A stretch of DNA of 64,000 nt. Source: Hyphomonadaceae bacterium. Lineage in GTDB: Bacteria; Pseudomonadota; Alphaproteobacteria; Caulobacterales; Hyphomonadaceae. Under the pieces are notes generated by a model that had not been told where the DNA came from, ran no database searches, and was given only the letters and a program-made list of their open reading frames with translations. The stretch's first letter is position 1. Each line of letters opens with the position of its first letter. The DNA is taken from NCBI GenBank assembly GCA_024743315.1, contig JANSWU010000004.1:1-64000 (forward strand). Direction: 5' to 3'. Below are positions 21,217 to 30,093 of this stretch, piece after piece. Made by a program: the position numbers and the translations under genes.

Positions 21217-22686
21217 CTACTCGCTCCGTTCTTGAACGTTGAATTCGATTCTTCGGTTCGCGGCCCGCCCCTCGGCGGTCGCATTGTCTGATTCGGGTTG
21301 GTCCGGACCATAGCCGGTCACAATCAATCTTGCGACATCGAAGCCTGCATCTTGCATGTAATTTGCGACAGCTTGGGCCCGCGCGCGACTGAGCACCACG
21401 TTCGCCTCGCGCGCTCCGGTATTGTCTGTATGTCCGCCGACTTCAAATACCAGATTATCAGCACAGGACGCTGAAACCGCCATAATCTTGTCCAGCGTCG
21501 CGCCGCTTTCACGCGAGATCTCGGCGCTGCCGGTTTTGAACACGACCGCATTGGCGTCCATGATCAAGTCGAACGAGGTCTGACAGGCCTGAAGCGGATC
21601 ATCACCAAGCTCCACACCGGAAATCTCCTCGAGTTCGACCGTGATAGCTTCAGCAGCAATCTCAACCGCATACGCGCCCTCAAGCTGCGCCATATCCTCG
21701 CGTAGGAATTGCAGGGTCGAGCTGGTCGCTTCGCCCTCAAAGCTGAAACCATCCCCTTCTGGCTGGAATTGCATCTCTCCGCTTTCGAACTGGCTGAAAT
21801 GCGGCAGACCAAGGCGTACCCCATCGATCCACTGATCATACTCGCTCGACTCAACTGTCATTTCGTCGACAACCGGTCCATCAAAATGTGCCTCGGCGAT
21901 CGCCGCAATCTCGGCGCGGTCCTCTGCGGTTTCACAGCTGCCGGAGAGAACAAGACTGCCATCCACGTGCCGGGCCTGCCAGTGACTCGGACCATCAATA
22001 TTGGCTATGCCAGTCCAAGGGTCGCTGAGATTGGAAACGGCTGCCGTGGCCTGAATGCGCGCCGCGTCTTGCATGGCAATCCCACTCAGACGCAACTCAT
22101 AATCGGTCAGACGTGCTTCGCCGCTATCCAGCAGGGCCAATTGATCTAAGCCGAATTTCGCCATGCCAGCCCAATCGCCAGCCGGGACGCCCAAGGCCAA
22201 TCGCGCGCGGTCATCAAGGAATGTGCCGCCCAGGCTCGCGGCATGTTCCGCGAGCTCGGCTTTGATCGCATTCGATGGAACAGAGCCAACCAGGACCATA
22301 TCGCCGCCGGGACTCTTGATCGCGCGCCATTGAAACGGAGACGCGGTAGGGAGCTCCCGGATCTCGCCGAAATTGGTTTTCACCGACCAGACCCCGCCGC
22401 GCAGCAGGCCGCCTGGGCCTGAGGAGGTCAATACCGCCTCTCGTGCCGCTTCCGCGGCCTGGACGGATGGCGGTTGGCCACTCAGGAAAGCGTATGGTCC
22501 ATCCATTTCCAGGCTTGCCCAGGACTGGCCCGACGCCGCCAAGGCTTCTCGCGCTGACGCTTCAAGCTGCGCGCCCATTTGGGCCGCATTCAAATGGTAT
22601 TCGGATGTGCCGTGAACGGTCACAATTCCCAATACTGCCAGTGCCGCGCCGCTAAGACCGGCGGTCATCGTATCGTAGGCACCCAT
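21217..22686 (-). CDS. OmpA-family protein with repeated BON-like domains
   Basis: This 489-residue protein has an N-terminal membrane segment (about residues 8-26). About 300 residues follow that look like repeated BON-type modules, then a C-terminal OmpA domain. The OmpA domain shows GSAEISRESGATLDKI, VGGHTDNTGAREAN, LSRARAQAVANYM and the final AEGRAANRRIEF, the peptidoglycan-binding pattern. The layout resembles the mycobacterial ArfA/OmpATb group rather than classical beta-barrel OmpA. It is followed without a gap by the coiled-coil/HhH gene, and the two probably work together in the envelope. Confidence 0.85.
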   Translation of the reverse strand: MGAYDTMTAGLSGAALAVLGIVTVHGTSEYHLNAAQMGAQLEASAREALAASGQSWASLEMDGPYAFLSGQPPSVQAAEAAREAVLTSSGPGGLLRGGVWSVKTNFGEIRELPTASPFQWRAIKSPGGDMVLVGSVPSNAIKAELAEHAASLGGTFLDDRARLALGVPAGDWAGMAKFGLDQLALLDSGEARLTDYELRLSGIAMQDAARIQATAAVSNLSDPWTGIANIDGPSHWQARHVDGSLVLSGSCETAEDRAEIAAIAEAHFDGPVVDEMTVESSEYDQWIDGVRLGLPHFSQFESGEMQFQPEGDGFSFEGEATSSTLQFLREDMAQLEGAYAVEIAAEAITVELEEISGVELGDDPLQACQTSFDLIMDANAVVFKTGSAEISRESGATLDKIMAVSASCADNLVFEVGGHTDNTGAREANVVLSRARAQAVANYMQDAGFDVARLIVTGYGPDQPESDNATAEGRAANRRIEFNVQERSE

Positions 22687-22774
22687 GCCGCAATCTCCCC
22701 TTGCAAAGACTGCATTAACCGTCGAGTCCTGCCTTATCCCTTGGAATCAGGCAAGTGCGTGTTACAGGGCGGTC

Positions 22775-23587
22775 ATGACAGTCACCGTCGACCACATCAC
22801 CTCCGCCAGCAATCCGCTGATCAAACAGTTGCGCAGCCTGGAGCGCAAAAAGGGCCGCAATGAGACCGGTTTGTTCCTGGCCGAGGGCGCCCGTCTGATC
22901 GAACAGGCGCTGGCACAGAATTGGCAGGTTGAGACCCTGATCGTTTCGAATTCCGGAGCAGAACGCGACTTTGTGCAGGCGCTGGCTCGGCGCGCCAAAG
23001 CCCAGGGCGCGCGGATCATTCAGGTGCCGGATCGCCTCGCCGGGTCGATTGCCCGCAAAGACAATCCGCAAGCGGTGATTGCCGCCATCCGCCAGCGTGA
23101 CCTCAGCCTCAGCGATCTCGACTCAGCCGATCCGGGGCTGTGGATCGGCCTGTATGAATGCCGCGACCCCGGCAATCTCGGGACGATTTTGCGCACCGCG
23201 GATTGCGCCGGGGCGGCCGGTGTCATCCTGATCGAGAATTGCTGTGACCCGTACAGTGTCGAAGCGGTGCGCGCCTCAATGGGGTCGCTGTTTGATATTG
23301 CCCTCGCCGGGTCGGATTTCGACAGCTTCAATACTTGGCGGCGCAGCGCGGGCCTCAACATGGTCGCGGCCAGCGTGAATGGCGACAGCAGTCATGTTGG
23401 GGTCGAATTTGAACAGCCCAGCCTGATCCTGATGGGCAATGAACAGGCCGGCCTGCCCGCTCAGATAGAAGCGCAATGCGATACATTATGCCTGATCCCG
23501 ATGCGCGGCGGGGCCGACAGTCTTAACCTCGCCCAAGCCACGGCGATCATGTTGTATGAGGGCTGGCGCCAAAGAGGGTTTGCCTGA
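22775..23587 (+). CDS. TrmH/SpoU-family RNA 2-prime-O-methyltransferase
   Basis: The 270-residue SPOUT methyltransferase starts at the ATG at 22775, which opens MTVTVDHITSASNPLIKQLR; an upstream in-frame extension is not conserved. An N-terminal RNA-binding (L30e-like) substrate domain precedes the trefoil-knot catalytic domain. Motifs seen are RDPGNLGTILRTADCAG, LMGNEQAGLP and PMRGGADSLNLAQATAI, which bind SAM and dimerise. It methylates ribose in rRNA or tRNA; the exact target cannot be read from sequence. The stop codon overlaps the start of the next methyltransferase (TGATG). Confidence 0.9.
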   Translation: MTVTVDHITSASNPLIKQLRSLERKKGRNETGLFLAEGARLIEQALAQNWQVETLIVSNSGAERDFVQALARRAKAQGARIIQVPDRLAGSIARKDNPQAVIAAIRQRDLSLSDLDSADPGLWIGLYECRDPGNLGTILRTADCAGAAGVILIENCCDPYSVEAVRASMGSLFDIALAGSDFDSFNTWRRSAGLNMVAASVNGDSSHVGVEFEQPSLILMGNEQAGLPAQIEAQCDTLCLIPMRGGADSLNLAQATAIMLYEGWRQRGFA

Positions 23588-24480
23588 TGAAGTCCACCTC
23601 CACCCTGTTCCTCGCTGACCAGTGGGACGCTGACCAATATGCCCTGCTCGATAGCGGTGATGGCCAGAAATGGGAGCGATTTGGCTCACAAACCGTAATC
23701 CGGCCGGACCCGCAGGCCTTCTGGCTTCCGGCACAGCCCGTAGCCGACTGGCAAGCCGATGCCCGGTTTGACGCCAAAGCCGGCGATGATGAGCGCGGCA
23801 ACTGGCAGCTACTCAATCCTGCCGCGCCTGAGGCCTGGGAGATGCATTGGCGGGGCTTGCGATTGAACGCGCGGCGGACCCCGTTCCGGCATCTTGGCCT
23901 GTTCCAGGAGCATAGCGTCCACTGGGCCTTTGCGCAGAACCAGATCAAAAGCGCCGGGCGCAAGATTCGCCTGCTCAACCTGTTTGGCTATACAGGGATG
24001 ATGAGCCTTGCCGCCGCTCAAGCCGGCGCCGAAGTGACGCATCTCGATGCCAGTCCAAAATCAAACGCTTATGGCAAAGAGCATGCCGAAATGAGCGGGC
24101 TGCAAGACGCGCCCATTCGCTGGATTGCCGATGATGCGATGAAATTCACGGCCCGCGAAATCCGCCGCGGCAACACGTATGATGCGATCGTGCTGGATCC
24201 GCCCAAGTTCGGGCGTGGCACGAAAAACGAGACCTGGCGATTTGAAGAAGACCTGCCTGGGCTGCTCGCCAATGTCCGTACCCTGCTCTCTGACCAGCCG
24301 CTTTTTGTGATCCTGACCGCTTATGCGGTGCGCCTGTCGCACATTGCCCTGGCGCAGGCTCTGGCGGGGCATCTGGAGGGCCTTGGCGGCAAGATTGAAA
24401 TGGGCGAAATGGCGCTGCCACATGTGAACGATGAGCGGCTACTGCCAACCTCGATCTGTGCGCGATGGCGGGCGACTTAA
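23587..24480 (+). CDS. Class I SAM-dependent methyltransferase, RlmI/RlmK-like
   Basis: The 297-residue protein has motif I in LLNLFGYTGMMSLAAAQAGA, an acidic LDAS end of strand 2, and motif IV LDPPKFGRG. The motif IV and fold pattern match the RlmI/YccW group of 23S rRNA cytosine methyltransferases. It lacks an obvious full PUA domain at the N-terminus. The ATG overlaps the TrmH-like stop by one base, so the two RNA-modifying enzymes are translationally coupled. Its stop overlaps the convergent minus-strand gene by 3 nt. Confidence 0.85.
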   Translation: MKSTSTLFLADQWDADQYALLDSGDGQKWERFGSQTVIRPDPQAFWLPAQPVADWQADARFDAKAGDDERGNWQLLNPAAPEAWEMHWRGLRLNARRTPFRHLGLFQEHSVHWAFAQNQIKSAGRKIRLLNLFGYTGMMSLAAAQAGAEVTHLDASPKSNAYGKEHAEMSGLQDAPIRWIADDAMKFTAREIRRGNTYDAIVLDPPKFGRGTKNETWRFEEDLPGLLANVRTLLSDQPLFVILTAYAVRLSHIALAQALAGHLEGLGGKIEMGEMALPHVNDERLLPTSICARWRAT

Positions 24481-24827
24481 GCCCGTTCTGTGGCGATAAT
24501 CGCGGCGCAGCTCAGCACCACCATGGCAATCGCGGCGGCCCAGAGCGGCTCAGCTAGGATCGATTGTGTTAGCGTCATATCTACCGGTTCGAATTGCAGC
24601 TCGACCGCCAACGCCCGTGCCGTCAATAGATCCAGCAGGCCGCCCATTTGCGACAGAGCTGCCCCCAGTCCGAGCCCCCCTGCCCCGAACAGCAAAGGCG
24701 TGCGCCAGCGCGATCTTTTATAGATCGGCTTCATCACCTGTTCGACAAAGGCTTCATTCTGCAAAGCCTCGTCCTGCGCTTCGAACAGCGCGGTCAGGTC
24801 GTCATATTTCTCATCACTCTGCATCAT
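24477..24827 (-). CDS. Small membrane protein downstream of the ECF sigma factor
   Basis: The 116-residue protein begins MMQSDEKYDDLTALFEAQDE; GGAG lies 5 nt before the ATG pair at 24824/24827. The acidic N-terminal part (about 45 residues) is followed by two membrane segments (about residues 45-70 and 95-112). It lies 10 nt after the sigma gene, in the usual place of an anti-sigma factor. It lacks the HxxxCxxC motif of zinc anti-sigma factors. An anti-sigma or sensor role is inference from position and topology only. Confidence 0.65.
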   Translation of the reverse strand: MMQSDEKYDDLTALFEAQDEALQNEAFVEQVMKPIYKRSRWRTPLLFGAGGLGLGAALSQMGGLLDLLTARALAVELQFEPVDMTLTQSILAEPLWAAAIAMVVLSCAAIIATERA

Positions 24828-24837
24828 CTCTACTCCA

Positions 24838-25362
24838 TCACGCGACATGGTCGCTGGCAAGCTGTTTGCGGAGGGCCGCCACGCCCCGATTGACATGTGA
24901 TTTCACCGTGCCGAGTGGAAACCCGGTCGCCTCGGACGCTTCCGAATGGCTCATGCCTGAGGCAACACACAGGACCACACAAATGCGCTGGTTTTCGGGC
25001 AAGGTCCGGAGCGCACGGTCCAGATCCAGTTGTTCCGGCAAGCGCGCCGCCGAAGCATCAAAGCCGATAATATGCGCGCTCTCATCGAACGTGACTTCTG
25101 GTTTTTGCCGGCGCCGGGCCTGCAGGAATTCACGATAAGCGATTGTGCACAGCCAGGATTTGAATGACCCGCCACGATACGAGCCGATCTTGCGCCAGGC
25201 GGTTAAGAAGGCCGTCTGCGCGACATCATCAGCCTCGGCGGCATGCGCGGTTAATCGCCGGGTCAGACCACGGACATTGCCCTGATAGCGACGGACCAGC
25301 GTCTCAAAGGCCGCCTCCTGGCCAGAGGCGGCCTCCCGCGCGAGATCGAGATCGGATTTCAC
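24838..25362 (-). CDS. ECF-type RNA polymerase sigma factor
   Basis: The 174-residue protein has normal ECF length. Region 2 is seen in FETLVRRYQGNVRGLTRRLT and the DDVAQTAFLTAWRKIGSYRGGSFKSWL block that contacts the -10 element. Region 4 is seen in LPENQRICVVLCVASGMSHSEASEATGFPLGTVKSHVNRG, the -35-binding helix-turn-helix. It directs polymerase to a stress or envelope regulon. It lies between a DUF6249-like membrane protein (upstream, 21 nt) and a small membrane protein (downstream, 10 nt); all three are probably one operon. Confidence 0.92.
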   Translation of the reverse strand: MKSDLDLAREAASGQEAAFETLVRRYQGNVRGLTRRLTAHAAEADDVAQTAFLTAWRKIGSYRGGSFKSWLCTIAYREFLQARRRQKPEVTFDESAHIIGFDASAARLPEQLDLDRALRTLPENQRICVVLCVASGMSHSEASEATGFPLGTVKSHVNRGVAALRKQLASDHVA

Positions 25363-25383
25363 CGACAGCTCCGTTTCCCAGGC

Positions 25384-25746
25384 CTAGCGGTCGTGGCTGA
25401 ACCGCCACAGCCCGAGATAGGCAATCCCGAGCACGATTGGGAAAGAGGAGATGCCGACAATCCCGCGCATCGCTTCGGGCTCGTCATGCGGCACGATCGC
25501 ACCGAGCACCATGAAGGCAATCCCGAAGGCGATCAGCAAGATGCCGCGCCGCAGGTCCGATTTCACCGGATCATTGATCACCGACATCCGCTCGACCAGT
25601 TCCGGCGACACTTCCTGCCCCTTTTCGACGGCGAGGCGCAGGGTTTCATGCGCCGTGTGGCGTTTCTTGTAATTATAGTGGCTGTACAGCCAGATGATCG
25701 CGACGATCGCCGCGAACAGAAAAATCGGAACCAGAACTTCGTCCAT
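25384..25746 (-). CDS. DUF6249-like membrane protein
   Basis: The 120-residue protein has three membrane segments: about residues 5-22, 68-87 and 95-113. The soluble loop between the first two includes SPELVERM. The arrangement (one N-terminal helix, a short charged loop, two C-terminal helices) matches the small DUF6249-type family often found beside ECF sigma genes. It is 21 nt upstream of the sigma factor on the same strand and is the first gene of the set. It may take part in sigma factor control; this is inferred from position. Confidence 0.72.
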   Translation of the reverse strand: MDEVLVPIFLFAAIVAIIWLYSHYNYKKRHTAHETLRLAVEKGQEVSPELVERMSVINDPVKSDLRRGILLIAFGIAFMVLGAIVPHDEPEAMRGIVGISSFPIVLGIAYLGLWRFSHDR

Positions 25747-25827
25747 GATTATTATCCTTGTCTTGGCACCCAGTGTGTGGGCTCACAAACTAAGATGCAA
25801 TCATCTGACCGATTGGATGCAGGGGGG

Positions 25828-26220
25828 CTAAAGTTTTGCCCTGGCGGCTGCAGCAGACACAGCAGACCAGGCGGCGCCCATCTCCGGCGACCAGCTGTCC
25901 CCGGCAATCGTCTCGAACACCTCTGCCATGACGCGGTAGAAGCCCTCGAACACGTCATCATCAATGCCATAGCCTTCATGATTCATACGCTCGGCCGAGA
26001 CGAAGCTGATCGCCACCGGGTCGTCCTGAAGCAGGCCTTCGGCCATGCTCAGCGCCTCGTTCAGCATATGCCCGCGGGCGCCTTGATCAATGTCGAGAAC
26101 GAACAGTTTCTCATGCTCGGGGAAGCGCTCAAACAAAGCCGCATAGACCGGCGGCACGACATCTTCGCAGCGCGCGGCGACGGCTTCGAGGCTGGCCGTG
26201 AAGGCGGTGAGGTGGGTCAT
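25828..26220 (-). CDS. Globin-like protein
   Basis: The 130-residue all-helical protein has globin spacing: PPVYAALFERFPEHEKLF resembles the B-C-E region, and NHEGYGIDDDVFEGFYRVMAEVFETIAGDSWSPEMGAAWSAV resembles the F-H helices of bacterial haemoglobins. H at NHEGYGI is the best proximal histidine candidate. The ATG at 26220 is preferred over an in-frame TTG at 26238; neither has a clear ribosome binding site. Likely role: oxygen or NO binding or sensing. A single-gene unit. Confidence 0.7.
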   Translation of the reverse strand: MTHLTAFTASLEAVAARCEDVVPPVYAALFERFPEHEKLFVLDIDQGARGHMLNEALSMAEGLLQDDPVAISFVSAERMNHEGYGIDDDVFEGFYRVMAEVFETIAGDSWSPEMGAAWSAVSAAAARAKL

Positions 26221-26277
26221 GGAAGCGGTATAATCCAATCAGAAAATTCTTCTACAGCTCGTCCCTGGCCTTCAATA

Positions 26278-26404
26278 GCGCTCTGCCCAGCTCGTCTGGG
26301 CAGTCCAACACGTCATAGTCAGGCACGCTCGGGAGAGATTTGATCCCTCCCGATTTTGATAGGCGCATCGGGTGATGGACCCCACGGACAAGCCGTGGGG
26401 AGCG
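26278..26404. repeat. Composite two-hairpin repeat, copy A
   Basis: Two perfect 8-bp stems bracket about 76 nt: CTGCCCAG/CTGGGCAG (26283-26303) and CCCCACGG/CCGTGGGG (26380-26400). The middle holds CGGGAGAGA. The same parts, in the same order but on the opposite strand, occur at 60761-60886 (copy B). Shared flanks such as TGATGGACCCCACGGACAA show they are one repeat family. It lies in the gap between the globin and the gamma-glutamylcyclotransferase-like gene. Confidence 0.7.
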
Positions 26405-26435
26405 ATGGGAAATGTTTCCATGTCACACCCATTGG

Positions 26436-26771
26436 TCACTCCGAGACGACATAGACATAAGCCTCCACTGGGCCTGTTTCGGTCTCGACCGACGCGACCA
26501 CGCGGGCATATTCGGCGCCTTCAAATTCATCCAGTCGGGCCCAATGCGCCGGCAAGTCGGGTGATTCCAGGACCTGGACCTTGATCACCTCGCCGTCTGG
26601 ATCGAGCTTCAGGCCCGGAAACCCCAGTGTCGCGCCCCAGCCATCCTCGCTGAGCCAGCCGCGCACCACACCGTCGCGCCAGGTGCCGTCTATCATGCTG
26701 ACCTGATCATGGTTCACCCGCCCCGGCGCGAGCGTGCCGTAAATGGCGAGGCGGTGGATCGCTTGAATCAT
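26436..26771 (-). CDS. Gamma-glutamylcyclotransferase-like (AIG2/GGCT fold) protein
   Basis: The 111-residue protein carries the substrate-binding loop YGTLAPG near its start (residues 11-17) and the LDEFEGAEYAR segment with the catalytic-type acidic residue, both typical of the GGCT/AIG2 fold. Members release 5-oxoproline from gamma-glutamyl compounds, though many small bacterial ones have unknown substrates. The ATG at 26771 is used; an in-frame TTG seven codons upstream is less likely. It is followed at 26826 by the TIR gene on the same strand. Confidence 0.85.
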   Translation of the reverse strand: MIQAIHRLAIYGTLAPGRVNHDQVSMIDGTWRDGVVRGWLSEDGWGATLGFPGLKLDPDGEVIKVQVLESPDLPAHWARLDEFEGAEYARVVASVETETGPVEAYVYVVSE

Positions 26772-26825
26772 CTCTGAATCCAAGGGACCCAATCTGAAAT
26801 TTCCGTCACAGAAAGCCCCAAGTGA

Positions 26826-27698
26826 CTACTTCTTTTTCGTGTTCGTCTTTTTGGTTGCTTTTTTTTCAGGGGTGGGATCCTTTGATGGGGTAAGTAAGCT
26901 CTCGATGCCCAAAGGAGTGTCCAAATAATTCTTGGTTTCCGGGAGGAAAGGATTCTTGCCGGCGATATTAAAAGCATTCTGTCGGGAGGCAGCGGAATTC
27001 AGGATATCTAGCGCGTTTTGCGGAGTGGCCGTTGCAAGTGGACCCTGTCCAGAGATTGCGGCGGCGGTGCCAGTGTAAATCGACCGCTCGGAAAGTTCCT
27101 GAATTTTTTTAAGTAGCGCGGACTCTCGAGCTGCGAGATAGCGTTCGAAAGACTCAAGCTTTTCTTCAATTAAATCTGATGCATCCCTTGGCTCCGAAGA
27201 GACGCTTTCGCCTGCTTCGCCGAAATCGATTTTGGTGACTATTTGTTCAAATTCACGCCACGCCCCGACGAAATTTCGTTCGATCACGTCATCGCCGACG
27301 TCAATCGAAAGCGCTTGTTTGATTTTTTTTACGAGTGACAGCACGTTATTGGCATCGCATTGCGTATTTTGAAAACTGGACAACGGAGTCTCTCGGATGT
27401 CATCGACGTTCAGATGCACAAGAAGAGCTGATACAGAGTTTTCCTGCGAAGTCCGCCATATGGCACCGGCTTCGAATTGCACCCACGGTGACTTGAAAGA
27501 GTCTGGGGTCGCGATCACGACACAAAACGTTGAGTCCGCGATCGCTTTGGTGAGTTCATCAAACCAGACTTTACCCTGCCGAATAAATTCCTCAGACAAA
27601 TTCACACGTTCAGTAGATAAGCTAAATCTCAGTAGGACATGAAATGCTCGTGCCACCTCCCGAGATTTTTCTCCTGACCAACTTATAAAAACAGACAT
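26826..27698 (-). CDS. TIR-domain protein, probable NAD-binding or NAD-cleaving effector
   Basis: The 290-residue protein has an N-terminal TIR-like domain (residues 1-150). It begins MSVFISWSGEKSREVARAFH. The catalytic-type glutamate E76 lies in WVQFEAGAIW. After it come a helical segment (about 165-205), a low-complexity NPF-containing stretch, and a basic tail of Lys/Thr repeats (PTPEKKATKKTNTKKK). Base composition is clearly AT-richer than the neighbours, which suggests acquisition. TIR enzymes in bacteria often deplete NAD+ during phage attack (as in Thoeris); no ThsA- or other partner gene is adjacent, so a stand-alone role is possible. Confidence 0.78.
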   Translation of the reverse strand: MSVFISWSGEKSREVARAFHVLLRFSLSTERVNLSEEFIRQGKVWFDELTKAIADSTFCVVIATPDSFKSPWVQFEAGAIWRTSQENSVSALLVHLNVDDIRETPLSSFQNTQCDANNVLSLVKKIKQALSIDVGDDVIERNFVGAWREFEQIVTKIDFGEAGESVSSEPRDASDLIEEKLESFERYLAARESALLKKIQELSERSIYTGTAAAISGQGPLATATPQNALDILNSAASRQNAFNIAGKNPFLPETKNYLDTPLGIESLLTPSKDPTPEKKATKKTNTKKK

Positions 27699-27869
27699 CT
27701 GTTAGCCCTATTCAGTCTAGCCCTTTGGTGCATATCTTCACGCGTACCACAGTTGATAAGCTGGCTGGTAGCTTTCCGGCATGCAATTTCAATTCGCCAA
27801 GTTGTGAATCAATCAAAAGAGGTACTCATTTTTTATCGGCGCGCGAAACCTAGAATTTGAGTGCAAATC

Positions 27870-29402
27870 TCATAGCGGAATATTGTCGTGCTTCTTCCAA
27901 GGATTGGAGAGCTCCTTGCCCTTCAGCGTGCGCAGGGCCTTGGCGACGCGCCGCCGAGTCGAGTGCGGCATGATGATATCGTCAATATAGCCCTTCTTGG
28001 CGGCGACATAGGGATTGGCGAAATTGTCTTCGTAATTCTTTGTATGGGCGGCGATTTTCTCGTCGTCGCCGAGGTCCTTGCGGAAGATGATCTCAACCGC
28101 GCCCTTGGCGCCCATGACCGCGATCTCGGCTGTCGGCCAGGCATAATTGACGTCGCCGCGCAGGTGTTTGGAACTCATCACATCATAGGCCCCGCCATAG
28201 GCCTTGCGGGTGATCACTGTGACCTTGGGCACGGTTGCCTCAGCATAGGCGAAGAGCAACTTGGCGCCATGCTTGATCAGGCCGCCATATTCCTGCTTGG
28301 TCCCCGGCATGAAGCCCGGTACGTCAACAAATGTCACGATGGGGATGTTGAAACAGTCACAGAAGCGGACAAAGCGCGCGCCTTTGCGGGAGGCATCAAT
28401 ATCCAGCACGCCGGCCAGCGTCATCGGCTGATTGGCGACAAAGCCGACGGTCGAGCCTTCCATCCGGCCGAAGCCGCAAATGATATTGGCGCCAAAGGCC
28501 GGGCTGATCTCGAAAAAGTCGCTTTCATCGATCGTCTTTTCGATCAGCTCTTTCATATCATAGGGCTGGTTCGGATTGTCCGGAATAAGGCTGTCCAGGC
28601 TGTCATCCTGGCGCTCAATCGTATCATAAGTCGGGCGCACGGGCGGCGCTTCACGGTTCGAGCCGGGCAGGAAATCGATCAGGCGGCGCATTTGCGTCAG
28701 CGCCTCGATATCGTTCTCGAAGGCGCCATCGACGACGCCGGACTTGGCCGCGTGCACCGAGGCCCCGCCCAGGGTCTCATGGGTGACCTCTTCATTGGTC
28801 ACAGTTTTAACCACATCCGGGCCGGTGACGTACATGTAGGACGTGTCCTTGACCATGAAGATGAAATCGGTGAGCGCCGGGCTATAGACATCGCCGCCCG
28901 CACACGGGCCCATGATGACGGAAATTTGCGGAATGACGCCGGAGGAGAGGACATTCTCCATGAAGATGTCGGCATAACCGGCCAGCGAGTCGACGCCTTC
29001 CTGGATGCGTGCGCCGCCGGCATCAAAAATCCCGATTACCGGCGCGCCGACCTTGGCGGCCGCTTTCTGGACTTTCACGATCTTTTCAGACTGGGCCAGC
29101 GACAGCGAGCCGCCAAAGACGGTAAAATCCTTGGAGAAGACATAGACCAGACGGCCATTGACGGTGCCATGGCCGGTGACCACGCCATCGCCTGGAATGC
29201 GTTGTTTCTCCATGCCGAAATCGTGGCTGCGATGTTCGACAAACATGTCGGTTTCTTCGAAACTGCCTTCATCCAGCAGCAGCGCGACGCGCTCCCGGGC
29301 GGTCAGTTTGCCTTTATCGTGCTGGCGTTGGATGCGGGCCTTGCCACCGCCCAATCGGGCTTTCTCACGGCGTGCCTCAAGGGCTTCAATCACGTCCTGC
29401 AT
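27870..29402 (-). CDS. Acyl-CoA carboxylase beta subunit (propionyl-CoA type)
   Basis: The 510-residue carboxyltransferase has the usual PccB length. It opens [20 protein letters not shown]. Key blocks are [40 protein letters not shown], the oxyanion-hole region [14 protein letters not shown], and the C-terminal [34 protein letters not shown]. It transfers CO2 from biotin to propionyl- or acetyl-CoA in odd-chain and branched-chain degradation. The biotin carboxylase alpha subunit is not in this window. A TIR gene lies 171 nt downstream with no apparent link. Confidence 0.95.
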   Translation of the reverse strand: MQDVIEALEARREKARLGGGKARIQRQHDKGKLTARERVALLLDEGSFEETDMFVEHRSHDFGMEKQRIPGDGVVTGHGTVNGRLVYVFSKDFTVFGGSLSLAQSEKIVKVQKAAAKVGAPVIGIFDAGGARIQEGVDSLAGYADIFMENVLSSGVIPQISVIMGPCAGGDVYSPALTDFIFMVKDTSYMYVTGPDVVKTVTNEEVTHETLGGASVHAAKSGVVDGAFENDIEALTQMRRLIDFLPGSNREAPPVRPTYDTIERQDDSLDSLIPDNPNQPYDMKELIEKTIDESDFFEISPAFGANIICGFGRMEGSTVGFVANQPMTLAGVLDIDASRKGARFVRFCDCFNIPIVTFVDVPGFMPGTKQEYGGLIKHGAKLLFAYAEATVPKVTVITRKAYGGAYDVMSSKHLRGDVNYAWPTAEIAVMGAKGAVEIIFRKDLGDDEKIAAHTKNYEDNFANPYVAAKKGYIDDIIMPHSTRRRVAKALRTLKGKELSNPWKKHDNIPL

Positions 29403-29487
29403 CTTGCTCCGGCCTCCAGCATGGCTTTGTCTTTGCTGGCGGTTTTAATGCGCATACGAACAAGAGCAAGTCAGCGGCAGACGCAAA

Positions 29488-29513
29488 ACGGGCCTCCCCG
29501 AGGGGAAGCCCGT
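29488..29513 (-). terminator. Intrinsic terminator of the 29551-30093 gene
   Basis: On the minus strand ACGGGC and GCCCGT (outer) and CTTCCCC/GGGGAGG (inner) form one compact hairpin (29488-29513), followed by TTTT. It lies 37 nt past the stop codon at 29551. Confidence 0.75.
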
Positions 29514-29550
29514 CTGACCTTTCATTCTGAAAGTTAACGCTAGCGGTCCG

Positions 29551-30093
29551 CTAGTATCGATAGCCGCCATGACGGCGATTATGGCCGCGTTTGCCGGGGA
29601 TCGGGATACCGCGAATATCGCGCACCCGGTCGCCGCCGCGCACAATGCAGGTCACTGGACGCTCAAAATCACGGCGGAAGCCTTCAAACTCGACCTCATT
29701 AAAGGTCACGCGATAGCCGCGTGGTCCAATCTGCTCGGCATAGCGACCATCATCAAAATCGACATCGCGGAAGCCAAGATGATACGCTTCATTGCGGATC
29801 GCCTGGCGACAGGCGCGGATCGCCCGGCGCTTGGCTTTGCGATTATTATGATAATAGCCGTCATGGCCACGATAGCCGCGATCGCCGTAATAACGATTGG
29901 TGCTGTACCCGATCGAGCTATAGCCATTGTGACCAAGACCGAAATGAAGCGTGCCATTGCCGGTCTGCACAGACACGCTGCCCGTCACGGTTTTGCCCGC
30001 CTTGCCATGGTCTGCAAGCGCCGGCGCGGTGAAGAGCAGAGGCGCCGCAAGGGCTAGCGCGGCTGCTCGAGGTTTCATGATGCGTTTCATCAT
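29551..30093 (-). CDS. Secreted Gly/Tyr/Arg-rich protein of unknown function
   Basis: The 180-residue protein begins MMKRIMKPRAAALALAAPLL, a signal peptide cleaved near ALADH. The mature part has a Gly/Tyr/Ser-rich stretch (GLGHNGYSSIGYSTNRYY, about residues 50-70), a basic region with RKAKRRAIRACRQAIRNEAY, and a pair of cysteines (in IRACRQ and PVTCIV). The ATG at 30093 is picked as the longest start that keeps the signal peptide; other in-frame ATGs exist. No family was recognised. A good terminator follows. Confidence 0.65.
   Translation of the reverse strand: MMKRIMKPRAAALALAAPLLFTAPALADHGKAGKTVTGSVSVQTGNGTLHFGLGHNGYSSIGYSTNRYYGDRGYRGHDGYYHNNRKAKRRAIRACRQAIRNEAYHLGFRDVDFDDGRYAEQIGPRGYRVTFNEVEFEGFRRDFERPVTCIVRGGDRVRDIRGIPIPGKRGHNRRHGGYRY

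Noticed and set aside
27888-29537. 549-codon plus-strand frame opposite the acyl-CoA carboxylase gene
   Set aside because: Shadow of the clear carboxylase gene; no recognisable protein features.
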